This document shows positions 1 through 9,134 of a stretch of DNA of 64,000 nucleotides, piece after piece. The DNA lies in NCBI RefSeq assembly GCF_004570845.1, contig NZ_SPQZ01000005.1:175948-239947 (forward strand), read 5' to 3'. Position numbers and translations under genes: made by a program. Every line of letters begins with the position of its first letter. Position 1 is the stretch's first letter. The stretch is from Orlajensenia leifsoniae. Its GTDB lineage: Bacteria; Actinomycetota; Actinomycetes; Actinomycetales; Microbacteriaceae. The notes beneath the pieces were generated by a model. That model was not told the DNA's origin. It ran no database searches and worked only from the letters and a program-made list of their open reading frames with translations.

Positions 1-1080
1 GTGCACAACAAGCTCCAGCAGCTGCTGCAGAAGCGCCTCGACATGAGCCGCAACGGCGGCGTCGACTGGGCGTTCGGCGAGCTGCTCGCACTGGGCTCCC
101 TGCTCACCGAGGGCACGCCCGTGCGCTTCGCCGGCCAGGACGCCCGCCGAGGGACGTTCGTCCAGCGCCACGCGGTTCTGCACGACCGGACCAACGGCCA
201 GGAGTGGCTGCCCCTCGCCAACCTGTCGCAGAACCAGGCCAGGTTCTGGATCTACGACACGCTGCTCAGCGAGTATGCGGCCATGGGCTTCGAGTACGGC
301 TACTCCGTCGAGCGGGCGGATGCGCTGGTGCTGTGGGAGGCCCAGTTCGGCGACTTCGCCAACGGTGCGCAGACCATCATCGACGAGTTCATCTCCTCGG
401 CCGAGCAGAAGTGGGGCCAGCGCTCCAGCGTCGTGCTCCTGCTGCCGCACGGCTACGAGGGACAGGGTCCCGACCACTCCTCGGCGCGCATCGAGCGCTT
501 CCTGCAGCTCTGCGCCGAGAACAACATGACGGTTGCGCGTCCCTCGACGCCGGCGTCGTACTTCCACCTGCTGCGTCGGCAGGCCTACATGCGCCCGCGT
601 CGCCCGCTCGTGGTGTTCACCCCGAAGGCCATGCTGCGCCTGCGCGGTGCGACCAGCGAGATCGCCGACTTCACGAGCGGCCGGTTCGAGCCCGTGATCG
701 ACGACGTGCGCATCGATGACAAGGCGGCCGTCAAGCGCGTCCTGTTCATGGCGGGCAAGGTCTACTACGACCTGCGCACCGAGCTCGAGAAGAACCCGAA
801 CCCCGAGATCGCCCTCGTGCGCCTGGAGCAGTACTACCCGCTCCCGGCCGCGGAGATCAAGGACGTCGCCGCGCAGTACCCGAACGCCGAGCTCTACTGG
901 ATCCAGGACGAGCCCGAGAATCAGGGCGCGTGGCCGTACTTCATCCTCGAGACCAGCAAGCTGGGCCCGCGGCCCGTCGGCGTCATCTCGCGTCCGGCAT
1001 CCGCAGCCCCCGCAGCGGGTTCGGCCAAGCGTCACGCGGTGGAGCAGGCCGAGCTCATCAAGCAGGCGCTCACGCTGTAA
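1..1080 (+). CDS. kgd: 2-oxoglutarate dehydrogenase-type E1 (Kgd/SucA), C-terminal part
   Basis: This is the 3' part of the gene for the thiamine-diphosphate E1 of the 2-oxoglutarate dehydrogenase/decarboxylase complex of the TCA cycle. The frame is open from the first base, so the true start lies outside the window, and 359 residues are visible. They cover the pyrimidine-binding and transketolase C-terminal domains. The family motif HGYEGQGPDHSSAR is at visible residues 150-163, and the C-terminal stretch with 'EEPENQGAW'-like sequence (here DEPENQGAW) is typical. Actinobacterial Kgd proteins are usually about 1,250 residues with a fused N-terminal acyltransferase domain, which cannot be checked here. 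A hairpin terminator follows the TAA stop. Confidence 0.95.
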   Translation: MHNKLQQLLQKRLDMSRNGGVDWAFGELLALGSLLTEGTPVRFAGQDARRGTFVQRHAVLHDRTNGQEWLPLANLSQNQARFWIYDTLLSEYAAMGFEYGYSVERADALVLWEAQFGDFANGAQTIIDEFISSAEQKWGQRSSVVLLLPHGYEGQGPDHSSARIERFLQLCAENNMTVARPSTPASYFHLLRRQAYMRPRRPLVVFTPKAMLRLRGATSEIADFTSGRFEPVIDDVRIDDKAAVKRVLFMAGKVYYDLRTELEKNPNPEIALVRLEQYYPLPAAEIKDVAAQYPNAELYWIQDEPENQGAWPYFILETSKLGPRPVGVISRPASAAPAAGSAKRHAVEQAELIKQALTL

Positions 1081-1110
1081 CGTGCGGCGACGCGTTCACG
1101 CGTCGAGCAC

Positions 1111-1149
1111 GAGAAGAGGCCGGTCCCGTCAGGGAGCCGGCCTCTTCTC
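1111..1149. terminator. Bidirectional intrinsic terminator between kgd and the convergent membrane gene
   Basis: GAGAAGAGGCCGG and CCGGCCTCTTCTC form an almost perfect stem of about 17 bp around a short loop, in the gap between two convergent genes. The arms end in A/T-rich sequence on both sides, so it can serve both strands. Confidence 0.8.
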
Positions 1150-1170
1150 GTTCCGCCATCGCGCGCGGGA

Positions 1171-1818
1171 TCAGGCGACGGATGCCTCGTCCCGGCGCAC
1201 GCGCGCGGCTCCGAGGGCGTTGCCCAGCCAGCGGATCAGAACCGCCAACACGAGGAAGCCGACGATCATGACCGCGCAGTACGCGGCCACTCCCCCATAG
1301 CCGTTCTGGATCACCGGACTGAAGAACGGGTACGGGTAGAAGTCGGTGATGGCACCGCGGATGAGCGAGTACGCCACGTAGACCGCCGGGAAGATCATCC
1401 AGTAGAGCACCGAGCTCCACGGCAGCGGGCGGCGCGGCGGCCAGATCAGCCAGTCGACGACGGCGGCGATCGGCACGATGAAGTGCACGACGGCATTCAC
1501 CCACGGGATCAGGCCGCCCAGGTCCACATCGCGCAGCAGGGTGTTGAAGACCAGGCCGACGAACGCGATGTAGACGACGGATGCACCCCGCACGGCGACG
1601 TCCGACATGCTCGGTGCGACACCGCGCAGCAGCCTGACGGCGCTCACGATGAACACGATGCTGACGATGATGTTCGAGAGGTTCGTGAAGTAGCTGAAGA
1701 AGTTCAGGATGCTGTGCCCCTGCGGCACCGTGACCGCGAAGAACTGCACCCCCACGGCCGTCAACGACAGGGCGGCGAAGAACAGGCGGAAGACGGCGGC
1801 GACGATCCGAGAACCCAT
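1171..1818 (-). CDS. Pr6Pr-family integral membrane protein
   Basis: This is a 215-residue, strongly hydrophobic protein with about six predicted membrane segments. The first is near residues 5-27, and another follows the conserved-looking 'FFSYFTNLSNI' at about 40-50. The length and the early F-x-Y-F-T-N-x-S-N pattern fit the Pr6Pr-type family of actinobacterial membrane proteins, whose function is not known. It begins with ATG 10 bp after the MMPL stop codon on the same strand, so the two are probably cotranscribed. The last residues are polar and probably cytoplasmic. The family name is from recall and no reaction should be assigned. Confidence 0.75.
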   Translation of the reverse strand: MGSRIVAAVFRLFFAALSLTAVGVQFFAVTVPQGHSILNFFSYFTNLSNIIVSIVFIVSAVRLLRGVAPSMSDVAVRGASVVYIAFVGLVFNTLLRDVDLGGLIPWVNAVVHFIVPIAAVVDWLIWPPRRPLPWSSVLYWMIFPAVYVAYSLIRGAITDFYPYPFFSPVIQNGYGGVAAYCAVMIVGFLVLAVLIRWLGNALGAARVRRDEASVA

Positions 1819-1828
1819 GGCTGAGAAT

Positions 1829-4039
1829 CTATCGCCGCTCGGCCGTCTCCGGCTGCTCGGCGCGCGCCAGCTTCGACGGCCACCAGACGGCGCGCCCGAT
1901 GTCGTAGGCGAGGGCGGGCACCAGCAGCGAGCGCACCAGGAAGGTGTCGAGCAGCACGCCGAAGGCCACGATGAACGACAGCTGCACCAGGAACAGGATC
2001 GGCAGGACGCCGAGGGCGGCGAAGGTCGCGGCCAGCACGAGGCCGGCGGAGGTGATCACGCCGCCCGTCACGACCAGTCCGCGCAGCACGCCCTCGCGGG
2101 CGCCGTGCACGATCGCCTCCTCGCGCACCCTGGTCATGAGGAAGATGTTGTAGTCCACCCCCAACGCCACCAGGAAGACGAAGCCGAACAGCGGGACAGT
2201 CGGATCGGCCCCCGCGAAGCCGAAGACGCCGTTGAACACCACCGCGGAGACGCCCAGCGCGGCGCCGAACGAGAGCACCACCGTGGCGATGAGCAGCACC
2301 GGCGCGACGATCGAGCGCAGCAGCAGCATGAGGATCAGCAGGATGACGCCGAGCACCAGCGGGATGATGAGGTTGCGGTCGTGGATGGCCGCGTTCTTGG
2401 TGTCGAGTGCCACGGCGGTGGCTCCTCCGACGAGCACGGGGTCGGCATCCGTGCCCACAGCCGCCAGCTGGTCGCGCAGGTCGGCCACGACGGCCTCGGC
2501 CTCGTCGGAGTCGCTGGCGTAGTCGAGGGTCGCGTTCAGCTGGATCTGCCCGTCGACGACGGTCGGTTCGCCGGCGGGGGTTCCGGGAGGGCCGAGCGGC
2601 TGGATGCCCTCGGTGGTGACCGGCAGCGAACCGCTCGGCGAGTCCTCGGAGAGCACGGCGACGTCGGAGACACCGTCGGTTCCGAGGGCGATGTCGGCGA
2701 CCTCCTGCAGGGAGTCCTCGGGGGCGATGATCACGGCGGGGGTGCCGGAGCCGCCGGGGAAGTGCTCCCCGAGCACGGCCTGGCCGTCGCGGGCCTGGGA
2801 TTCACCGAGCACGAACTCGCTGGTCGGGACGCCGTCGGCCTTCAGCTGGGTGACGCCGAGCGAGAGCACGAGGAGGATGAGCGTCGAGACGATCCAGATG
2901 AGTCGCGGTCGCCTGGCCACGAGGCGCGCGACCCACGGCCAGACGCCCTTCGTCGCGATCTCGTCGTCGGCGGCCGTGTGCGCGGCCACCTTCGGGCGCA
3001 CGGGCCAGAAGGCGACGCGACCCGCCCAGAGCAGCAGCGCCGGCAGCAGGGTCAACGAGCCGAGCAGGGCGAAGACGATGCCGATGGCCGCGACGGGGCC
3101 GAGGATCTTGTTGGAGTTCAGCTCGCTGGCGAGCAGCATGAGCAGGCCCGCGATCACAGTGCCACCCGAGGCGAGGATGGGCTCCCACGCGCCCTTGAGT
3201 GCGGCGATGGTGGCATCCCACTTGCGCTCGTGCACGTGCAGTGCCTCGCGATAGCGCGAGATGTAGAGCAGCGAGTAGTCGGTGGCCGCGCCGATGACCA
3301 GGATGAACAGGATTCCCTGGGTCTGGCCGTTCAGCAGCAGGATGTCGGCCTTCGCGAGCGAGACGACGGCGAGCACGGCCGCGCAGAGCGACGACAGGCT
3401 GGTGCCGAGCACGATCACCGGCAGCAGCGGAGAGCGGTACACGATGATCAGGATGATGAAGACGGCCAGCAGGGCGACCCCGAGCAGGATCCCGTCGATG
3501 CCCGCGAAGGCGCCGGCGAGATCCGTGGTGAAGCCGGCCGGTCCGGTGACGGATGCCGTGAGCCCGTCGACGGCGGTGTCGGCGATGCGCTCCCGCATCT
3601 CCCCCACGACGTCCTTCGTCTCCGCGCTCGCGTCGATCTGCACGAACAGTTCGGCGGCCTCGCCATCCTCGGAGACCACGGCGGGCGAGACGCCGTCGCC
3701 GATGACTCCCTCGATCTCCTGGAAGTACTCGGCGTCGGCGTCGATGGCCGAGTCGTCGGCATCCGTCAACCCGCCATCGCGCTGGTAGACGACGATCGCC
3801 GGGATCACGTCGCCGTCGCGGAAGCCCTCCTGGAGCTCCTGCACCTGCGTGGCCTCCGAGTCGGCCGGAAGGAACTGGGACTGGTCGTTCTCGACGACGC
3901 TGCTGAGTGACCCGAACGAGGCGCCGCCGGCGCCGAACAGGCCGAACCAGACGAGGATCAGGACGGCGGGGAGGGTGACCCTCAGCCATACCGGAACACG
4001 GGACGGCGACGCGGCTGCGGGTTTCTGGGAGGAGCTCAC
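1829..4039 (-). CDS. MMPL/RND-family transporter
   Basis: This 736-residue protein has the architecture of MMPL transporters: an N-terminal membrane helix, a large periplasm-side loop, a block of about five helices, a second loop and another helix block. The internal duplication is clear, with 'GAATDYSLLYISRYREAL' in the first half matching 'ALGVDYNIFLMTRVREEA' in the second. Actinobacterial members export lipids or drugs using the proton gradient; the substrate here is unknown. The start is a GTG. A TAGCAT box ends 6 nt upstream and overlaps a perfect palindrome at 4048-4062, which suggests leaderless transcription under a repressor. The Pr6Pr gene follows in the same operon. Confidence 0.9.
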   Translation of the reverse strand: MSSSQKPAAASPSRVPVWLRVTLPAVLILVWFGLFGAGGASFGSLSSVVENDQSQFLPADSEATQVQELQEGFRDGDVIPAIVVYQRDGGLTDADDSAIDADAEYFQEIEGVIGDGVSPAVVSEDGEAAELFVQIDASAETKDVVGEMRERIADTAVDGLTASVTGPAGFTTDLAGAFAGIDGILLGVALLAVFIILIIVYRSPLLPVIVLGTSLSSLCAAVLAVVSLAKADILLLNGQTQGILFILVIGAATDYSLLYISRYREALHVHERKWDATIAALKGAWEPILASGGTVIAGLLMLLASELNSNKILGPVAAIGIVFALLGSLTLLPALLLWAGRVAFWPVRPKVAAHTAADDEIATKGVWPWVARLVARRPRLIWIVSTLILLVLSLGVTQLKADGVPTSEFVLGESQARDGQAVLGEHFPGGSGTPAVIIAPEDSLQEVADIALGTDGVSDVAVLSEDSPSGSLPVTTEGIQPLGPPGTPAGEPTVVDGQIQLNATLDYASDSDEAEAVVADLRDQLAAVGTDADPVLVGGATAVALDTKNAAIHDRNLIIPLVLGVILLILMLLLRSIVAPVLLIATVVLSFGAALGVSAVVFNGVFGFAGADPTVPLFGFVFLVALGVDYNIFLMTRVREEAIVHGAREGVLRGLVVTGGVITSAGLVLAATFAALGVLPILFLVQLSFIVAFGVLLDTFLVRSLLVPALAYDIGRAVWWPSKLARAEQPETAERR

Positions 4040-4045
4040 CCGCCA

Positions 4046-4062
4046 ATGCTAACCGAGTTAGC
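4046..4062 (-). promoter_or_regulatory. Candidate MMPL promoter with palindromic operator
   Basis: GCTAAC-CGA-GTTAGC (4048-4062) is a perfect 6+6 inverted repeat. It overlaps the minus-strand box TAGCAT (4046-4051), which ends 6 nt before the GTG of the MMPL gene. A dyad on a -10 box is typical of TetR-type repression of exporters, but no TetR gene is adjacent, so the regulator is unknown. Confidence 0.55.
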
Positions 4063-4123
4063 TTCTCTGTGACGAAACGAAAATCTTCGGGGTCCGCCGG
4101 CGATCAGGCCGACGCGTCCGCTC

Positions 4124-4366
4124 CTAGTGCGTGGCCTGCAGGGAACGCAGGCTCGCGAGGACCTGCGCGCGCAGCTCCTCGGGAGCAGCCTCCTTGCAGG
4201 CACGCTGGACGGCCTCGGTCAGCACGCGTCCGACGTGGTGCTCCGACGTGCAGTCGGGGCAGTTCGCCAGGTGATCGCGGATGTCCTGCGCGTCAGCGCT
4301 GCACAACTCGTTGTGCAGGTACTCCTCGAGTTCGGCCTTGGCCTTGTCGCATCCACAGTCGGTCAT
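4124..4366 (-). CDS. rsrA: Zinc-binding anti-sigma factor RsrA (mycothiol-system anti-SigR)
   Basis: This is an 80-residue protein of the ZAS (zinc-associated anti-sigma) family, which holds SigR inactive until thiols are oxidised. The signature H-x3-C-x2-C is present at H32, C36 and C39, and additional cysteines lie at C4, C6 and C22. In characterised RsrA/RshA proteins these residues bind Zn and form the redox-sensing disulfide. The ATG overlaps the sigR stop codon (ATGA), so translation is probably coupled and the two proteins made in matched amounts. The length is slightly short of Streptomyces RsrA (about 105 aa), with little sequence before the first cysteine. Confidence 0.93.
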   Translation of the reverse strand: MTDCGCDKAKAELEEYLHNELCSADAQDIRDHLANCPDCTSEHHVGRVLTEAVQRACKEAAPEELRAQVLASLRSLQATH

Positions 4367-4977
4367 CTGCTGCTCCTGGTCTGGGCGGGGGGCGTCGTGC
4401 CGATGCCCTGCTCCGCCGCGTATTCGGCCAGTGATTCGCGAAGCATTCGCCTGCCACGGTGCAGACGGCTCATCACTGTGCCGATCGGGGTTTTCATGAT
4501 GTCGGCGATCTCCTGGTAGGCGAATCCCTCGACGTCGGCGAGGTACACCGCCAGCCTGAAGTCCTCGGGGATGGCCTGGAGGGCATCCTTCACCGCGCTG
4601 TCGGGCAGATGATCGATCGCCTCGGCCTCGGCGGACCGGCTCGACATGGCCGTCGTCGAGACGGCTCCGCCCAACTGCCAGTCCTCGAGCTCGTCGATCG
4701 TGCCCTGGTAGGGCTCGCGCTGCTTCTTGCGGTAGGTGTTGATGAAGGTGTTGGTGAGGATCCTGTAGAGCCAGGCCTTCAGGTTCGTGCCCTGCTCGAA
4801 CTGCGTGAAGGCGGCGAACGCCTTCACGAAGGTCTCCTGAACGAGATCCGCGGCGTCCGCCGGGTTCTTGGTCATGCGCATGGCTGCTGCGTACAGCTGG
4901 TCCATGAAGGGCAGGGCCTGCTGCTCGAACAGTGTTCCGAGAGCGGGCTCGGATTCCTCGGCTGGTTCCGGATTCAT
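4363..4977 (-). CDS. sigR: ECF sigma factor SigR (SigH-type), short form
   Basis: This is a 204-residue ECF sigma factor that directs the thiol-oxidative stress response with RsrA. Region 2 is marked by '[14 protein letters not shown]', and region 4 by the helix-turn-helix '[26 protein letters not shown]' region near the C-terminus. The start chosen is the ATG at 4977, because the conserved sequence begins just after it and a TAGGAT box ends 8 nt upstream, consistent with a leaderless message. The frame stays open upstream to an ATG at 5100, giving a 245-residue version. A GGAAT-N18-GTT promoter points to that upstream start (see findings). The gene is followed directly by rsrA. Confidence 0.93.
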   Translation of the reverse strand: MNPEPAEESEPALGTLFEQQALPFMDQLYAAAMRMTKNPADAADLVQETFVKAFAAFTQFEQGTNLKAWLYRILTNTFINTYRKKQREPYQGTIDELEDWQLGGAVSTTAMSSRSAEAEAIDHLPDSAVKDALQAIPEDFRLAVYLADVEGFAYQEIADIMKTPIGTVMSRLHRGRRMLRESLAEYAAEQGIGTTPPAQTRSSR

Positions 4978-5113
4978 CACCGGCCATCCTAGATGCTGAC
5001 GCTCCGTGAGGGTCGACGGGGAGACGGATACGGCTATCGCCGAATCGCGCTCGAGCACGCCTGTCACACTCACTGATGCCTCCATCCGTCTTTTCTGCAC
5101 CGACTATCGTGAT

Positions 5114-5139
5114 AACCGATGCTCATCTCGCGATATTCC
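5114..5139 (-). promoter_or_regulatory. SigR-type autoregulatory promoter (GGAAT-N18-GTT)
   Basis: On the minus strand GGAAT (5135-5139) is followed by exactly 18 nt and GTT (5114-5116), matching the known SigR/SigH consensus. Transcription would begin at about 5105-5108, only a few bases before the ATG at 5100 that opens the extended SigR frame. The element lies within the first codons of aroA on the opposite strand. Confidence 0.75.
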
Positions 5140-6546
5140 GCACCGGACTTCAATCCCTACGGCGATGAAAGCCCCGACGACCCCGACGTGCTCTGGGCCG
5201 CACCCGTGGCGACCGCCGGCGTGCGCTCCGTCGTCGCCCTGCCGGGTTCCAAGTCGCTGACGAACCGCGAGCTCGTGCTGTCCGCCCTGGCGGATGCCCC
5301 CTCCCGCCTGCGGGCTCCCCTGCATTCCCGTGACACCGCCCTGATGATCGAGGCCCTGCGATCGCTCGGCGTGAGCATCGAGGAGACGGCGGGCGGCGGC
5401 GATTTCGGTCCCGACCTGATCATCACGCCGGCCGAGGAGCTCACCGGATCCACCACCATCGACTGCGGCCTCGCGGGCACGGTCATGCGCTTCCTGCCCC
5501 CAGTCGCCGGTCTCGCCCTCGGCCCGACGACCTTCGACGGCGACGAAGGCGCACGCCGTCGGCCCATGGCCACGACGATCTCCTCGCTCCGCGACCTCGG
5601 CGTCGACATCAACGATGACGCCCGTGCCGCCCTGCCGTTCACTGTGCACGGCAGCGGCAGCGTCGCGGGTGGCGCGATCACGATCGACGCGACGCTCACC
5701 AGCCAGTTTGTCTCCGGCCTGCTCCTGGCGGCCGCCCGCTTCGAGAGCGGCCTCGACCTGCGCCACGACGGCGAGCGCCTCCCCAGCCAGCCCCACATCG
5801 AGATGACGATCGCCACGCTGGCCCGGCGCGGAGTCGTGGTTCGCCAGCCCGAGATCGGCCACTGGATCGTCGCCCCCGGTTCCATCGCTGGCGCGGATGT
5901 CGCCATCGAACCCGATCTCTCGAACGCCGCGCCGTTCCTCGCCGCAGCCCTCGTCACCGGTGGCAGCGTCACCATCCCCGGCTGGCCCGCCGAGACGACG
6001 CAGGTCGGCAACGACCTGCTCGACCTGCTGCCGCTGTTCGGGGCGACCGTGGAGCGCGACGGCGACAGTGTCACCGTCAGCGGTGGAGACGGCATCCGGG
6101 GCGTCACCCTCGACCTGTCGACGGGCGGCGAGCTGGTTCCCAACCTGGTCGCCCTGGCAGCTCTCGCCGACGGACCGAGCGAGTTCACGGGCATCGGCCA
6201 CATCCGCCACCACGAGACCGACCGTCTCGCCGCCCTGGCCGCAGAGATCAACGGCCTCGGCGGACGGGTGACCGAGCTGGAGGACGGCCTGCGCATCGAG
6301 CCGGCGCCCCTGCACGGCGGCGTCTGGAAGAGCTACGCCGACCACCGCATGGCCACGACGGGCGCCATCATCGGCCTCGCGGTTCCCGGGGTCGAGATCC
6401 ACGACATCGCCACGACGGCGAAGACCCTCCCCCAGTTCCCACAGCTCTGGCACGCGATGCTCGGCACCGGTGGGACGGCGGTGGCATCGGCGACGACGGA
6501 CACCACCATCGACCTCCCTCCGCTCGGGACGGGTTCCCGGGCATGA
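5119..6546 (+). CDS. aroA: 3-phosphoshikimate 1-carboxyvinyltransferase (EPSP synthase)
   Basis: AroA joins shikimate-3-phosphate and PEP in the aromatic amino acid pathway. At 475 residues it is somewhat longer than the usual 430-450, with an N-terminal tail of about 35 residues ('[12 protein letters not shown]') found in actinobacterial homologues. Substrate-binding motifs are PGSKSLTNR at residues 42-50, [11 protein letters not shown] at about 115, and SYADHRMA near the C-terminus. A TATCGT box ends 8 nt before the ATG with no Shine-Dalgarno sequence, so it is probably leaderless. The start region overlaps the divergent sigR promoter. The stop overlaps rsgA (ATGA), forming an operon. Confidence 0.96.
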   Translation: MLISRYSAPDFNPYGDESPDDPDVLWAAPVATAGVRSVVALPGSKSLTNRELVLSALADAPSRLRAPLHSRDTALMIEALRSLGVSIEETAGGGDFGPDLIITPAEELTGSTTIDCGLAGTVMRFLPPVAGLALGPTTFDGDEGARRRPMATTISSLRDLGVDINDDARAALPFTVHGSGSVAGGAITIDATLTSQFVSGLLLAAARFESGLDLRHDGERLPSQPHIEMTIATLARRGVVVRQPEIGHWIVAPGSIAGADVAIEPDLSNAAPFLAAALVTGGSVTIPGWPAETTQVGNDLLDLLPLFGATVERDGDSVTVSGGDGIRGVTLDLSTGGELVPNLVALAALADGPSEFTGIGHIRHHETDRLAALAAEINGLGGRVTELEDGLRIEPAPLHGGVWKSYADHRMATTGAIIGLAVPGVEIHDIATTAKTLPQFPQLWHAMLGTGGTAVASATTDTTIDLPPLGTGSRA

Positions 6547-7595
6547 GCTGGTGGGAGTCCGACGACGACGAGGACGAGCCCGAGTTCGACGAGGCCGACA
6601 TCAGGGTCCGTCCGAATCCCAAGGCGAATCGTCCGCGCACGAAGACCAGACCGGCTTACGCGCAGGCCATCACCGCCCGCGTGCTCGGAGTCGACCGTGG
6701 GCGCTACACGGTGCTCGTCGACGAGAACCTCGAGACCGAGCACGAGGTAACAGCTGCCCGCGCCCGCGAACTACGCAAGCAACCCGTGGTGAACGGCGAC
6801 CGCGTCGACATCGTCGGCGACTCGACCGGTGACGACGGCACGCTCGCCCGCATCGTCCGCATCCAGCCGCGCACCACGCTGCTGCGTCGCAGCGCCGACG
6901 ACACCGACGCCATCGAGCGCGTGGTCGTCGCCAATGCCGACCAGATGCTCATCGTGGTGGCCGCGGCCAACCCCGAGCCGCGCGTGCGGCTCGTCGACCG
7001 CTACCTCGTGGCCGCCTACGACGCCGGCATCCGCCCGATGCTCGTCGTCACGAAGACCGACCTGGCCGACCCGTCCGAGTTCCTCGCGAACTTCGCCGGC
7101 CTCGGCCTCACCGTCTTCACGAGCCGCAGCGACGACATCCCCCTCGACATCATCACGGCCGACCTCATCGGACACGAGACCGTGTTCGTCGGCCACTCCG
7201 GGGTCGGGAAGTCCACGCTCGTCAACGCCCTGGTGCCCGACGCGAACAGGGCGACGGGCGTCGTCAACACCGTCACGGGTCGGGGAAGGCACACCTCGTC
7301 GTCGACGGTGTCACTGCGCATCGACGTTCCGGCCGGCCGTGGCTGGGCCATCGACACCCCCGGCGTGCGCTCCTTCGGCCTGGGGCACGTCGACACGGCG
7401 AACATCCTCAAGTCGTTCACCGACCTCGACGCCATCGCCCAGCGCTGCCCGCGCGGCTGCACGCACCTCCCCGATGCCCCGGACTGCGCCATCAACGAGG
7501 CCGTGGCAGCCGGAGAGCTCGGCGAACAGGGTGTCGCACGCCTCGACTCCCTGCAGCGCCTGCTCACGACGTTCTCGGAGCGGCCGACGTTCTGA
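6543..7595 (+). CDS. rsgA: Ribosome small-subunit-dependent GTPase A
   Basis: RsgA is a circularly permuted GTPase that checks late maturation of the 30S subunit. The 350-residue protein shows an N-terminal OB fold (about residues 42-108), then the permuted G motifs: TKTD (170-173, G4), GHSGVGKST (217-225, P-loop) and DTPG (271-274, G3). A zinc knuckle follows ('[15 protein letters not shown]'). A very acidic N-terminus (residues 5-19) precedes the OB fold, as in actinobacterial homologues. The start codon overlaps the aroA stop by 4 nt, so translation is probably coupled. Confidence 0.95.
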   Translation: MSWWESDDDEDEPEFDEADIRVRPNPKANRPRTKTRPAYAQAITARVLGVDRGRYTVLVDENLETEHEVTAARARELRKQPVVNGDRVDIVGDSTGDDGTLARIVRIQPRTTLLRRSADDTDAIERVVVANADQMLIVVAAANPEPRVRLVDRYLVAAYDAGIRPMLVVTKTDLADPSEFLANFAGLGLTVFTSRSDDIPLDIITADLIGHETVFVGHSGVGKSTLVNALVPDANRATGVVNTVTGRGRHTSSSTVSLRIDVPAGRGWAIDTPGVRSFGLGHVDTANILKSFTDLDAIAQRCPRGCTHLPDAPDCAINEAVAAGELGEQGVARLDSLQRLLTTFSERPTF

Positions 7596-7625
7596 CCCGT
7601 CGCTCCCGTGCGGGAGGATGGAGGG

Positions 7626-8102
7626 ATGACCGAACCGTTCCGCCTGCAGACAGGCGACACCGCGCCCGCCTTCACCCTCCTCGACCAGGACGGCGCACCC
7701 GTCTCCCTCGCCGACTACGCGGGTCGCCGGGTCATCGTGTACTTCTACCCCGAGGCCATGACTCCCGGATGCACCACCCAGGCGTGCGACTTCCGCGACA
7801 ACCTCGCGTCGCTGGCCGGCGCCGGGTACCAGGTGCTCGGCATCTCGAAGGACGCCGTCGCCAAGCTCAAGAGGTTCCAGGAGGAGGACTCCATCCCCTT
7901 CCCCCTGCTCTCGGATGAGGATCTCGCGGTGCACGTCGCCTACGGAACGTGGGGCGAGAAGAACTCCTACGGACGGATCGTCACCGGGACGCTGCGCTCG
8001 ACCTTCGTGATCGACGAGGCCGGCGTGATCAGCCACGCGCTGTACAACGTCAAGGCGACAGGGCACATCTCGATGCTGCGCCGGAAGCTTGGCATCGACT
8101 GA
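7626..8102 (+). CDS. bcp: Thioredoxin-dependent peroxiredoxin (Bcp/PrxQ)
   Basis: This 158-residue atypical 2-Cys peroxiredoxin reduces hydrogen and organic peroxides in the cytoplasm. The motif TPGCTTQACDFRD places the peroxidatic cysteine at C49 and the resolving cysteine at C54, the five-residue spacing of the PrxQ subgroup. The ATG at 7626 is preferred over the in-frame GTG at 7608, since GGGAGG lies 8 nt upstream of the ATG. It follows rsgA by 30 bp and may share its transcript. The nearby SigR/RsrA pair makes regulation by thiol stress plausible, but no SigR-type promoter was seen directly before it. Confidence 0.93.
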   Translation: MTEPFRLQTGDTAPAFTLLDQDGAPVSLADYAGRRVIVYFYPEAMTPGCTTQACDFRDNLASLAGAGYQVLGISKDAVAKLKRFQEEDSIPFPLLSDEDLAVHVAYGTWGEKNSYGRIVTGTLRSTFVIDEAGVISHALYNVKATGHISMLRRKLGID

Positions 8103-8231
8103 TCTGCGCCGGGCGGAGATTTCCTCGATGCCGAGGCCGATGTTCTCGCTACGCTGGGGACCAGTCCGGCGCACTGAGGCGCCGACTTCGACTGGATTGC
8201 TCGATCGCCCCGGACATGGGAGACACCTGAG

Positions 8232-8657
8232 ATGAAACGACACGTCATCGCCACCACCGGCGCAGCTCTCCTGCTCATCCTCCTGACCGGATGTACGCCG
8301 AGCGGCAAGGCGGTGGAGGACTTCTCCGGTGTCCCCGACGACATCACGACGTCCGAGAAGATCCCGGTCGACACCGACGGCGCTCCCCAGGCGTTCTACC
8401 TGAACGACGGCGGCGAGCTCGCCGTCATCCTGTGGGGCAGTTCCACATGCCCGTACGTCGGCACGGACATCTCGGTCGTCAAGCCGGCGTACGAGGGCAA
8501 CGAGGTGGAGGTCACCGTCGCCCCGCTCCCCGACCAGCCCTGCACCATGGACCTCGTTCCGCACACCACGGTGTTCTGGACGCCGACCAAGACGACGACG
8601 ACCGAGCCGCTCATCGTGCGCGTGCTCGACTCGGTCATCGAGGTGCCGGTCAAGTAG
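8232..8657 (+). CDS. Hypothetical lipoprotein
   Basis: This is a 141-residue exported protein with a clear lipoprotein signal: a positively charged start, a hydrophobic core, and the lipobox LLTGC with the lipidated cysteine at C21. The mature part is rich in charged residues and proline, with two further cysteines (in 'STCPYVG' and 'DQPCTMD') that could form a disulfide. A Shine-Dalgarno sequence (GGGAG) lies 8 nt before the ATG. No family was recognised. It sits tail-to-tail with the next gene, separated by 24 bp. Confidence 0.8.
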   Translation: MKRHVIATTGAALLLILLTGCTPSGKAVEDFSGVPDDITTSEKIPVDTDGAPQAFYLNDGGELAVILWGSSTCPYVGTDISVVKPAYEGNEVEVTVAPLPDQPCTMDLVPHTTVFWTPTKTTTTEPLIVRVLDSVIEVPVK

Positions 8658-8681
8658 CCGGCGAGTGGGCCTCGTGCAGGC

Positions 8682-9134
8682 TCAGTAGGCCGGCCGCTCC
8701 AGCTCGCGCGTGAATGCCACGCGGACACCGGGCACGAGCAGCAGCACGATGACGGCCACGGACGGCACCAGCAGGGCCCAGCCGATGTCGGGGCGGGCAT
8801 AGAGACCCTGGAAGCAGCCGACCGCGATGGCGATCTGCAGGACCTGCCAGGTGACGGCCGCCCCGCGGATCCACGGCCTGTCCCGCGCTGCGCCGATGGC
8901 GATGGCCGTCACGAAGACGGCCGCGATGACGACGATCACGAAGATGGCGACGGCGCTCGTCAGCGAGCTCGGCTCAGCCGTCAACAGCTCGAGCAGGAAC
9001 CACACGGCGACCCCGATGACGAGGGCGGCCTCCGCGAACAGGATCACGCGAAGAACCGCGATCAGAGCCCTGTTACGAACCGGCGCACTGGGGGAATCCT
9101 CAGGTTCTGACCCCCGAACAGGACGGGCATTCAC
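8682..9134 (-). CDS. Conserved small membrane protein
   Basis: This is a 150-residue protein with a polar N-terminal tail of about 22 residues followed by four predicted membrane helices (roughly 25-47, 58-80, 92-108 and 116-135). The 'AARDRPWIRGAAVTWQVLQIAIA' region suggests a membrane protein family common in high-GC actinobacteria, but no function is known. It is transcribed away from whiB1; the two starts are separated by an AT-richer gap of 186 bp. Confidence 0.7.
   Translation of the reverse strand: MNARPVRGSEPEDSPSAPVRNRALIAVLRVILFAEAALVIGVAVWFLLELLTAEPSSLTSAVAIFVIVVIAAVFVTAIAIGAARDRPWIRGAAVTWQVLQIAIAVGCFQGLYARPDIGWALLVPSVAVIVLLLVPGVRVAFTRELERPAY

Noticed and set aside
1709..3910. Long plus-strand open frame opposite the MMPL gene
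   Set aside because: It is antisense to a clear transporter and its translation is low-complexity (His/Asp/Gly/Arg-rich), as expected when a GC-rich gene is read backwards.
7608..7625. GTG at 7608 as the start of bcp
   Set aside because: It would place the GGGAGG Shine-Dalgarno inside the gene; the ATG at 7626 is correctly spaced from it.
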